The notes beneath the pieces are model-generated. The model did no database searches and had not been told where the DNA came from. It worked only from the letters and a program-made list of their open reading frames with translations. Of a DNA stretch of 64,000 nucleotides, positions 35,201 through 44,550 are shown piece after piece. Numbering within the stretch: position 1 is the first letter of the stretch; each line of letters begins with the position of its first letter. The position numbers and the translations under genes were made by a program. The DNA is taken from positions 8,571,501-8,635,500 of the forward strand of contig NC_074716.1 of the NCBI RefSeq assembly GCF_947242115.1, read 5' to 3'. Origin of the DNA: Biomphalaria glabrata (lineage: Eukaryota; Mollusca; Gastropoda; Planorbidae).

Positions 35201-35759
35201 TCATTGTATTTATAACCTTGGGGTTTTTCCAATTATTATACCTCATGGGCAATTTCCGATTACTTAGAACTATTTGGTATCATACGTAGGACTGACTGAA
35301 ACTAATTAGATTCCCTCAATACGTGTAAAGGTTTAAATTAAGCCTATATAATTACGTAAGTTAACTTCTTTTTTTTTTTTTTTTTAAAGAAATGAATGTG
35401 TGAACTGTGGTAATGTTTTGACTGTGTATTATCAGCTAGTCCCGATTAAGTGTTGGCCTAAGATGAAAATGTAAACAAAAAAAATGAAAAAGAAAATGAC
35501 ACCAGAATTTCATTAACACTATAAAACATCACATACTTAGATTAGAGGAATGGAAACATTAGAGATACAATTATATCTCGAATGTTTTGAAATCTTGAAA
35601 ATAAACTTCACAAACGTGATTAGGTCTATAGATTGACAGGAAATAGATGATCTAGCGTTGAATTACACTATATTTACATAGCCTACTCTATAAAAAGAAA
35701 AACAAAACACAAAGATCTATATCTAGAATCTAGATGATCTACAGTAGACCTAGACTAGA
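35201..35759. other. AT-rich intergenic DNA
   Basis: No recognised feature. Confidence 0.4.
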
Positions 35760-35767
35760 TCTATATA

Positions 35768-36229
35768 CAGGGGCGGACTGGCTATATGGGCTTTTGGGCA
35801 AATGCCCGGTGGGCCGGTACCCAAATGGGCCGGTTGGGCCACCGAAAGGTCCGCATGGATGCCACTAAGTATTAAATTGTTAAAGGTTTTATAATATTCT
35901 CTTAAAAATGCGGACATCTGTGTATCGTATATAAAAGAAATCTTTCTACAGCGTAATTTGTACTAATTTGTTCAAGTAAATTTTCTGAAATAACGTAATA
36001 GCCTACATCCGTAGACAGCGCTACTAGTAGTGGGCTTCACCCTGGGCTATTAAAAAGCAACATAAGGCTCTTTTTCAAATTCGGAGCTAACAGTTATCGA
36101 CACTCAAACTTAACATAATGATCTTGAGGACAGGCAGGCTTATATTAAATGCCCATCATATGATAGGTAATTTATGGGCCCGAGTGTATGGAAATGCCCG
36201 GGCCGATTTTGACACTCAGTCCGCCCCTG
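35768..36229. mobile_element. hAT-type element (family B), complete short copy
   Basis: 462 bp with inverted ends CAGGGGCGGACTG and CAGTCCGCCCCTG and a perfect 8-bp target duplication TCTATATA at 35760-35767 and 36230-36237. No transposase frame, so non-autonomous. The intact reference for the nested copy at 7594. Confidence 0.93.
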
Positions 36230-36237
36230 TCTATATA

Positions 36238-36589
36238 ATATATATCAGGAAAAGAAATAGATATTGATGATAATGTTTAATTACTGTAGGATTTTTTATG
36301 ATAATGTTCTGCATTGACAGAAAACTTTCTCTAACAGTAGGCTACTGAAGAGATCAAGTGGATTGTTAAATACGCAATGCACTTAAGACATAAATGTCTA
36401 CCGTAGAGCAATCAATCTGAGCAATCATAGTCCAACATTTCAAACTAAAGTAAATTCTACCCAAACCTTCTGGGAGACTGCTGGGAATGACATTTGGTAC
36501 ACAAACGGTACCAATCGTGACTACGGTCCGTAGAGTGCGCCAGACAGACATATAAAGTAAAAAAATTAGATTGTAATAATTTTGTTTTT
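36238..36589. other. Intergenic DNA
   Basis: No recognised feature. Confidence 0.4.
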
Positions 36590-37165
36590 AAACAAAGCTT
36601 ATATTAAGTGTAATCGTATCAGTTATTTTGATTTAATCATGTAATTAATTTGTAAATCGGTCTAGAATAACAATAATACATTTATGCGATTGGAAATATT
36701 TTTACCATTTTTTGTTTGTTTATTCCAATTCATGCTTTTAGCATGCTCAATTCGCTGTGGTTCAATCACTTGTGTGGACCAGTTGGGGGTGGGTTGGAAG
36801 GAGGGTGGGGGGGGGGTTGTCTGAGAGAAGGTTTCCGTGCTGGCTTTCCAAAAGAATGAATGGTTGGAGAAATAATGTGAATAATTATTTAAGGACACCA
36901 AAACTTACATATATAGCCATACCTGTGGCTAAAATGTAATATATAGGTAATTGCGTTTGTCGGTATAAACATAATTAATTACCAGTAGTTAATTGAATAC
37001 TTGTTTGATATTTTAAATAGATTCATGTCTTGTTTATGTCAATAAATATTTGTGCAAAGTTTCAAATTGTTCCGAGAAAGGGTGTGGGGGAAATAACGTA
37101 TACACTGTTATTTTTTTTTTCAGACAGAAAGACAGACAGACTTGATATAAACTTTGTAATTAAAC
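36590..37165. mobile_element. TIR element family A, copy 2
   Basis: Left end AAACAAAGCTTATATTAAGT, right end GACTTGATATAAACTTTGTA. The middle (CATGCTCAATTCGCTGTGG, GGAGAAGGTTTCCGTGCT-like) matches 57105-57425. Single right-hand unit, not amplified. Confidence 0.6.
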
Positions 37166-37428
37166 CAAGTTCTTGGTTTTCATAACGAACTCATGCAGCC
37201 TGTAACATGCCATAAAGGCATTGGAAAAGAGATAACTGTCATGTATTCTTCATAGCATATGGAATGAAAACGTACTTATTGTGTCTTTGTATCTTATTAG
37301 TAGGCCTACTTTTTCGGGTAGGATTTTCCGATTAAAATAATAAAAAAAGGTTTTACATATTTCACAAAGAACTAAAATTATCTCAATAAAATTTGATTAT
37401 TCTAAAGTTATACATTGTTATGTAACAG

Positions 37429-37655
37429 ACGGCCACCATTTAGAGCAAAGACGTCATCAGATTCGACTGTGGACCAGGAGTTGCAGCGTAGCAGTGAACC
37501 GGAAATGTGTTTTGAGACGTCAGGACAACAAGCTCATATGTACCTCAAAGAAACGACAAGCATGATGGATGCTAATGATAGAGACCAAGATGGACGAAAT
37601 CCAAATAACAATATTGAATCTGAGGAGATAGATCAGTTGTGTCCACGACGACAGG
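37429..37655 (+). other. Possible exon, unrecognised
   Basis: An AG acceptor (TTATGTAACAG) precedes about 75 open codons (FRAKTSSDSTVDQELQRSSE, PEMCFETSGQQAHMYLKE, NNNIESEEIDQLCPRRQ), ending at CAG|GTGACT. It is polar and acidic like the linkers of the IAP genes but matches no domain. The 3' end has been duplicated into a 68-bp array. It could be an exon of an unseen gene or chance. Confidence 0.25.
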
Positions 37656-37815
37656 TGACTGGAAGAGACAAAATAACAATATTGAATCTTAGGAGATAGA
37701 TCAGTTGTGTCCACGACGACAGGTGACTGGAAGAGACAAAATAACAATATTGAATCTTAGGAGATAGATCAGTTGTGTCCACTATGACAGGTGACTGGAA
37801 GAGACAGAAGCCATG
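37611..37815. repeat. 68-bp tandem repeat, three copies
   Basis: GAGATAGATCAGTTGTGTCC recurs at 37625, 37693 and 37761 with nearly identical flanks. Confidence 0.9.
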
Positions 37816-37959
37816 TAGAGTTGTTAAAGATGGAGGGCAGACTAAATTTAATAGTACATTTATAATGGTGGCCTACTATTGGCTGCTGAAGAAATCACAG
37901 CGATGGTTTTATATTAGATACAAGAAAATTCTGAAAGTTTACGATTGAAAATCACTACT

Positions 37960-38180
37960 ACATGTAGTGGGTCGTGGTGGATAATGAATAAAAGGCTTGG
38001 CTTTCGAAACGGTGGGTATCGGGTTTGAATCTAAGTGCGATTTTGAATTTCAGGATTTTTAGGACACCCTTCAGCCTGATGAGTACCTAACAAACTTTGT
38101 ACTGGCCACATGACACCCTCGTTAACCGTCGGTCAAAGATCGTACCGATCGCATAGTCTGAAAGGGGTACTTAGCTCTTT
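37960..38180 (+). mobile_element. SINE family S1, decayed
   Basis: Head with AAAAGGCTTGGCTTTCGAAA and B-box-like ATCGGGTTTGAATCTAAG, body with GATGAGTACCTAACAAACTT, and tail GATCGCATAGTCTGAAAGGGG, the complement of the S1 body at 26356. Confidence 0.7.
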
Positions 38181-38639
38181 TTTACGCAATACAAGAACTA
38201 TTAATTATCAGTGTATTTATCATGTGATCCTAGCATTTCATGCTAAGTTTATTTAAAATGTTATTTTGAAATAAACGTTGTAGAGTAATAATGAATGGTC
38301 CCTATTTATACGATATACAGGCTAGATATTTTTGACCAATTAGTAAAATGAGCATTAAGCTTTAGCTGGTTAAAGAAGTTTCACATAATTCACATTTTTC
38401 ATGATTGTGTTCTTTGCAAATCTCAAATTGTAATGCATCCATATATTGATTAGTCTCTGGATTTATAAATTTTAAATTTGGTTACTTTTACACGTTTGAG
38501 CTCTTTTAAATTCATTGTAGCCTTTTGTAATTACTTTTTTTTTTATAGGCCATACGTTTTAAAGCAAAACTAGATTTAATGCTTTTGCAGTTTGAGGTAG
38601 ATATTCACTAAGTAATTATTTTTTATTTGATTTGATTTG
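38181..38639. other. AT-rich intergenic DNA
   Basis: No recognised feature. Confidence 0.4.
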
Positions 38640-39396
38640 ATTTTGATTTTAGGCACATCGGCACAATTTAGGCCATGTCGTGCCTGAAGTCCCTTAAGGA
38701 CTACTGTCTTTCTCTCTAAACAACAAGGGCCAATTTCTATACAGTCATATCATTAAAATCAAGGTCTATTCACAGTTAAAATAGTAAAGGTGGTAAAAAT
38801 TTAATTATTTGGTAAAAATCTAATGTAAATAGTACATGTTCACAAATTCATAAATCAGATCTTCGTAGATAACCCCACTTCCCGGATAAAGCCCAGTACC
38901 TTCACAGGGTCGACATTATCAAATAGTGTTTTTAAGTTAGTGGCTCTAAAATATTTCTCCCTGACATCCTGGTATCTGGGGCAATCAACGAGGATATGTT
39001 CCACGGTGCGGTGAGAGTCACAGTACTCACAAAGTGGGGGCTCCTCTCTCTTCAGCACAAAAGAGTGCGTGATGTAGGTGTGGCCAATCCTAAGTCTGGA
39101 CATGGTCGCGCTACCACGCCTTGTCAGACCCTTAGATGTGGGCCGCCACCTGACATCCTCCACAATCTGCCTGAGTTTATTGTGAGTCTCAGCCTCCCAT
39201 CGGTTCTGCCACTCTCGATAGGTGGCAGAGGCTATACTTTGTCTCAGGTCCGAGCAGGGAACCTGGGTTCCTGACACCGCGTGACTTAGGGCTGTCTTTG
39301 CTTCTCTGTCTGCGGCTTCGTTTCCCTCAATGCCAACATGGGAGGGGACCCAGATGAAGGTGACATCCCTACGGTCGGCTGTTATTTTGTCCAACA
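38640..39396 (-). mobile_element. I-clade LINE (RNase H), 5'-truncated
   Basis: The minus frame 38855-39394 gives the end of an RNase H domain (FIWVPSHVGIEGNEAADREA) and the C-terminal zinc-knuckle-like region (PPLCEYCDSHRTVEHILVDC, PRYQDVREKYF). A LINE-encoded RNase H points to the I/jockey group; the snail element Nimbus is of this kind, but identity is not shown here. The 3' UTR has AATTTAGGCCATGTCGTGCC and GTCTATTCACAGTTAAAATA. The frame is open in the kept part, so insertion is relatively recent. Confidence 0.85.
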
Positions 39397-39991
39397 GATT
39401 TTTTTATTTACTGAGATGTTAAAATTAAATTCTAAAACTTCACTTCACAAAAAAATTAATATAGGCCTACAATAGGCCTATCTCTGTCAATATGTATACA
39501 ATGTAAAACATATGTTTGACCCACTAACTAAAACATAATTGACAAAAAAAAAATACCCAGAAATACACAATACAAACAAATAAGTAATAAAGAAAAAAAA
39601 AATCTACATTTAATCAAAAGACATTTTTCTTATATCTACATTGACGACATAGTTTTTTTTTTTTTTTTTTTTTAAATTTATTTTGAAAACAAGATCTTAA
39701 GAAAAAAATATGGTCTCTTTATTGCTATACATTAATGTGTATGTTTAATTGAATATGTGATATTTAATTTTATGTCATTATTATTATTTTGTTTTGTAAA
39801 GTGCTATGCGTGCATGAAACGGGCTGCTCGAGTCAACCAGGCAAACCAATTATTTAACAAAAGTTTAATTACCAAATTAGAGAGAGTGAGAGAGAAAACT
39901 TGCAACATTAAAAAAAATCTGGCAGCTATTCAAGAAAAGATAAGTGTCATCATCTTTTTAAAAGCAACATCTTTACATACGACTTTAAAAT
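39397..39991. other. AT-rich DNA with a short basic frame
   Basis: About 39790-39960 is open (+) and would encode a Lys/Asn-rich helical peptide (NQANQLFNKSLITKLERVRE). No homology or good donor supports it as an exon. Confidence 0.3.
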
Positions 39992-40145
39992 AGCTGCATG
40001 GTTATGTGGTAATCGCTTCGGACTGCCGTCTAGATGAGAACGAGTACGAACCTTGCCCGCTTCTACACCCCCCCCCCTTTCCTGCTGAAAGTTAGGAGCT
40101 AGGACGTAGTAATCTTTTTTTTTTTTCTGAAGAAACGTCCGAGAC
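39992..40145 (+). mobile_element. SINE family S2, decayed
   Basis: CTGCATGGTTATGTGGTAAT, TACGAACCTTGCCCGCTT and TTTCTGAAGAAACGTCCGAG align with the S2 head, B-box and tail. Confidence 0.65.
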
Positions 40146-40194
40146 TTAAATAAGAACTACATTAACACGCGAAAAAATAAGAAAACATTTTTTT

Positions 40195-40530
40195 TTACCT
40201 TGACCTATCCCGTAGTCTATCGGACCGTTGGGGCACCATGCAAGACTCGTCGACCGTTTTTCTCCATTCCTCTCTGTCTTTTGCCTTAGAACTTTCAATG
40301 GCATTCTTTTATGTTGTCCTCCCATCGCTTTCTCTGTCTGCCTCTTCTTCTTTTTTTCTGGTACTGTTCCCTGAAGGAAGCTCTTTGCGAGCCCCGAAGA
40401 TTTTGTAATATGGCCATGGATTTTTAGCTTGCGTTTTTTGTTTTTTGTGATAGCAGGTCATCATGGGGCCCAATCACTGCAGTAACCCTGTCTCTAATCT
40501 CTTGGCTTGTGATGCGGTCTCTGAATGTGA
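40195..40530 (-). mobile_element. LINE C-terminal fragment
   Basis: The minus strand reads in pieces as a reverse-transcriptase tail including RGRQRKRWEDNIKE, a common LINE motif. Frame is broken several times. Clade not assignable. Confidence 0.55.
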
Positions 40531-40559
40531 AGAAAACATTAGACCCACTAAATAAAACA

Positions 40560-41030
40560 CAATGGACCACAAAAAAACCCAAAAAAACAAGGTTACGAAA
40601 GACAGTTTGTGTGGAAACACAAACTCAAAATCGGCCCCCGAAGTGATCCACCCAGGCAGTCTTCAATATTTTCAGAAAGAACACCCGAATGAAATTATAT
40701 CCAAGACAAATGAGAGATAAGAATGGAGAAAGAATGTTAACAGATCTTGTGTAGTGCCCCAATGGTCCCGCAGATCAAAGGATAGGTGAAAGTGAATATA
40801 AAGTTAGATGTGAACCTGGCCTAACTAGTTCCCCTTTCAGACCTTGTGGTCTATAGGGCAGATGATGTAAAGTTCATCTGTTTTTGTCTTCAACAGGATT
40901 CGAACCCGCGACCCCTGGTTCGGAAGCCAAGCGCTTTACCGCTCAGCCACCGCGCCTCCCCTGGCCTAACTGATGTCTTATAATTGATCTTACTGTTTTG
41001 AAAAGGTATAATCTCTTATTCGAATCCTCA
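40560..41030. repeat. Dispersed repeat Y, copy 1, split by a SINE
   Basis: Shares GTTTGTGTGGAAACACAAAC, AAGTGATCCACCCAGGCAG, TTCAATATTTTCAGAAAGAA and GAACCTGGCCTAACTGATG with 49140-49420. The SINE at 40827 interrupts the last of these. Confidence 0.75.
40827..40959 (-). mobile_element. SINE family S1 with target duplication
   Basis: Minus-strand head GGAGGCGCGGTGGCTGAGCG, then TAAAGCGCTTGGCTTCCGAA and B-box GGGTTCGAATCC. A perfect 12-bp duplication CCTGGCCTAACT lies at 40815-40826 and 40960-40971. The uninterrupted site is preserved in the repeat Y copy at 49326-49337. Confidence 0.93.
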
Positions 41031-41159
41031 AAAAAAAAAAAAAAAAAAAATGATTATGTTCGCAATATAAAAAAAATTTAGGAAAATGAAGTTTTCAAGA
41101 TTACTATTCGTTTTAAATTAGGTCTAACTTATAATGCATACTAATTAGCTTTTTCTCTT

Positions 41160-41382
41160 TAAAAAACTGCTTGCATAACTGATTTTAAAAATTAGATTTT
41201 TCACTTTCAGAAAAAAAAAGTAGCCGTTGCATCAGAACTTTGAATGGTCTAAAATATTGTGATGTCGGATTTTCAATATCTTTTCTAGTTTACGAGATCT
41301 AAACGGGACGGACGGACAGACGGACAGACATTTCGCACAAAACTAATAGCGTCTTTTCCCCTTTCGGGGGCCGCTAAAAATA
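41160..41382. repeat. Dispersed repeat X, copy 2
   Basis: GCCGTTGCATCAGAACTTTG, TTTTCTAGTTTACGAGATCT and CCCTTTCGGGGGCCGCTAAA as in the other copies; includes a short GGACGGACGGACAGACGG run. Confidence 0.75.
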
Positions 41383-42254
41383 CCAAGAAAGATACAATAC
41401 AAACAAAGAACAAAATATCTACATTTATACGTTAGACATTTTCCTAATATCTACATTGACTATAGTGTTGTTGTTTTTAAATTTATTTTCTCCAGATGTC
41501 GCTCCATATGTTGCCTGGCCTGTTACCTCAGATGTGGCCTCGTCTTTTGTCTAGCTGCTTTGGACAGTTTCAACATTTCTTTGTTGCAGCTACGTCGATG
41601 ACTGAAGTACTACAAACCGATTGCTAACAGTTTAAACAGTAAGTTTTTCCCCATCATTCTCCCGCGTGCAACAGTGGGATGAAATTACCCAGAGGCCTCC
41701 CATATAGAACGTGACACGAGAGATCTATAGCAACACAAGAACTCGGGCAATAATTTGTGTCTTCAAGTGATGCAGCCAACATTGTTAATAATAAAAAAAA
41801 ACACCTAAATCTTGTGCAAAATATCTAGCTGGGCCGGGACTGATAACGCCTCTAAAAATCGATTATGCGTTGCATTGATTTGAAACACAATGATTTACAA
41901 AATATTTCCAACAACATCGCACTGTCCCTAGGGAGTGTTTTGTAACGTCGGTATGTAGCTGAGATTCTTTTTATTTATTATGTTGAGACTTTTAGATTTA
42001 GGAATTCGGATAACAAAGAATGTCGAGATAACAAGGGAATCAATTCTCGATATGGTACAGAACAAGAGAGTTATCGTCCTTGTCGAAAAAGCCATGAAGA
42101 ATAATTGATATCTCTAATCTCTAACTGATCCAACTTTTTCAGAAAGGTTTGTTGTTTAATAGACCAACTTATTGTTAGTTTCAGTTTCAGTCTTCTCTTG
42201 TTTATTTAGGAATTTAACTTTAGGATCATCTCTTGTTTATTTAGTTCATCTCTC
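41383..42254. other. Intergenic DNA
   Basis: No gene or known repeat recognised. Confidence 0.4.
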
Positions 42255-43090
42255 ATCCTTTTAGATATTTCAGCTTAGGGATCATTTCTCATCTTTTAGA
42301 CATTTCAGCTTAGGGATCATTTTTCATCTTTTAGATATTTCAGCTTAGGGATCATTTCTCATTATTTTAGGCATTTCAGTTTAGGGATCATTTCTCATTC
42401 CTTTAGACATTTCAGCTTAGGGATCACCTCTATCTTTTACACATTTAAGCTTAGGGATCATTTCTCATTCCTTTAGACATTTCAGCTTAGGGATCATCTC
42501 TATCTTTTACACATTTCAGCTTAGGGATCATTTCTCATTCCTTTAGACATTTCAGCTAAGGGATCATTTCTCATTCCTTTAGACATTTCAGCTTAGGGAT
42601 CATTTCTCATTCCTTTAGACATTTCAGCTTAGGGATCATTTCTCATTCCTTTAGACATTTCAGCATAGGGATCATTTCTCATTCCTTTAGACATTTCAGC
42701 TTAGGGATCATTTCTCATTCCTTTAGACATTTCAGCTTAGGGATCATTTCTCATTCCTTTAGACATTTCAGCTTAGGGATCATTTCTCATTCCTTTAGAC
42801 ATTTCAGCTTAGGGATCACCTCTTATTCTTTTAGACATTTCAGCTTAGGGATCATTTCTCATTCCTTTAGACATTTCAGCATAGGGATCATTTCTCATTC
42901 CTTTAGACATTTCAGCTTAGGGATCATTTCTCATTCCTTTAGACATTTCAGCTTAGGGATCATTTCTCATTCCTTTAGACATTTCAGCTTAGGGATCATT
43001 TCTCATTCCTTTAGACATTTCAGCTTAGGGATCACCTCTTATTCTTTTAGACATTTCAGCATAGGGATCATCTCTCGTCCATTTAGATCA
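42255..43090. repeat. 36-bp minisatellite, about 23 copies
   Basis: Unit TTTAGACATTTCAGCTTAGG plus GATCATTTCTCATTCC, diverged in the first few copies. Variant units (CATAGGG and CACCTCTTATTC) recur every five to six units, giving a higher-order block of about 180-216 bp. Confidence 0.92.
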
Positions 43091-43754
43091 GATCCAGTTA
43101 CTCACCTTCGACCCTTCTCCTGTTAATGAAAACAGTTTCGCGGATTCAATATTTGAGCCACACGTGAAAGATCAAGAAATACACTAGAAACTGCTCTTTG
43201 CGAAACCTTTTACAATGATACTTAAGGCATATTAATTAATTAATTAATTAATATTAATATGTAATGTTGGAAAGACTACTTCATAGAATGACTAATTCAT
43301 ATATGAAACATAATATCCGTAGTTGTGTAGTTTTAAATTACATTTTCACTCTAAAACTCACTACAGTTAGAAATTTGTTTTTAAATAATGTTAATGAACT
43401 TTCTGAAATTGTAATAGTCACATGTATACATAGTAAATCGTATTCTTTGTTTTTCATATCTAAGAACGAAAGGGGGATAATTCCTCCTTCTATTAGTAAC
43501 AGTTTTGAGTATTTTCCCTTGGTGATACCATTTCATTCATTGTTATTAAGCCGTTCTATTATCAAAATAAATTAAATAAGATTCTTATTCCTACCGGCTG
43601 TACGTTTTCTGTATCATTTTGCCTTGTAAACCCTCTATCAGTAAATCAGTAAACTGAATAATGTTGATTTTCGTTGTTAAAATAAACTTTTAAGCATCTT
43701 ATAAATTACATATGTTCTTTCTTAACAAAAAAATAGTTCCGCGAATCCATGGGC
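43091..43754. other. AT-rich intergenic DNA
   Basis: Open + strand frame 43264-43575 has no recognised domain and biased AT codons; not called as a gene. Confidence 0.4.
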
Positions 43755-44455
43755 AAGTGTAGTTGTGCTATGTCATTGGTTTTCCTTGGGGATTCAGGCA
43801 ACTCGTTCCATTCCCTTATAGAGCTCCTCCTGCGCGATCGAAGATGAGCACATTTCTCATATCCTATGGACTCCTCGCTTTAAAAAAGTCGTGAATTTCA
43901 ATATCACACTCCTTTAAGGAGCTTTAAAGGGTGTCTTTATAGCGCTTATATTGACCTCCATGGGAGCGCTTTCCTACACACAGCTACCCGTACAAAAGTC
44001 GTTTGGGAAGGCGATTGTATGGCATGCGAATTACATACCCCACCCATCGAAAGTGGAACCTTTTTACTGTAGCATGGATACTGTTTATAGTAGACAACTG
44101 TTGGATTTCAGTATCTGGTATTCGATCAGACCAATGCACCTTGTGAATTTTCCTTAGACAGCGTAGGTGGAAGTTTATCTTTTTGATGTGGCGGGAATAT
44201 AGGGTCCCGGGCTCTGATGCATATAAGAGTGAAGGGAGCACTACAGCACTGTAGCACTAGGGAAAAAGGGACTCTTACGTGAATTTGTCTTAGCATAGAG
44301 AATAAGAAATGTGTTGTTTTCTTCGTGTCTTTCTGAGTATTCTATTGGGTTGTGTGTTTGTATTTGTTAAATGTATAAACAACTTTCCGTTCTAAAAGGC
44401 GAGGTCCTTTCAACTTATAAGTAGATGTAAACCTGTAATAATCTAAAGAGAATAA
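43755..44455 (-). mobile_element. L2x-type LINE split by an RTE-like LINE fragment
   Basis: 43755-43930 and about 44250-44455 resemble L2x (TTGGTTTTCCTTGGGGATTC; AGCACTAGGGAAAAAGGGAC). Between them, minus frame 43984-44241 is RTE-like (HWSDRIPDTEIQQL, FHFRWVGYVIRMPYNRLPKR). Both decayed. Confidence 0.6.
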
Positions 44456-44463
44456 GCTGTTAA

Positions 44464-44466
<3 letters not shown>

Positions 44467-44510
<44 letters not shown>
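44467..44510. repeat. (TA)n then poly(T)
   Basis: TA dinucleotides run into a long T tract that doubles as the pyrimidine tract of the acceptor before the Hsp70-like gene. Confidence 0.9.
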
Positions 44511-44520
<10 letters not shown>

Positions 44521-44550
44521 TTTTTTTTTATTTTTTTTTCATTATTGCAG

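Noticed and set aside
39757-39993. A coding exon (Lys-rich helix)
   Set aside because: No good splice donor, no homology, AT-biased composition.
40890-40959. A tRNA gene on the minus strand
   Set aside because: tRNA-like head of SINE S1, flanked by a 12-bp target duplication.
42255-43090. A CRISPR array
   Set aside because: Units are contiguous 36-bp tandem repeats without distinct spacers, in a eukaryotic context.
43264-43575. A 103-codon + strand gene
   Set aside because: No domain, AT-driven codons and no splice or promoter support.
44545-44550. Upstream TTG start for the Hsp70-like gene
   Set aside because: It lies inside the splice acceptor (TTGCAG); the ATG at 44551 gives the usual Hsp70 N-terminus.
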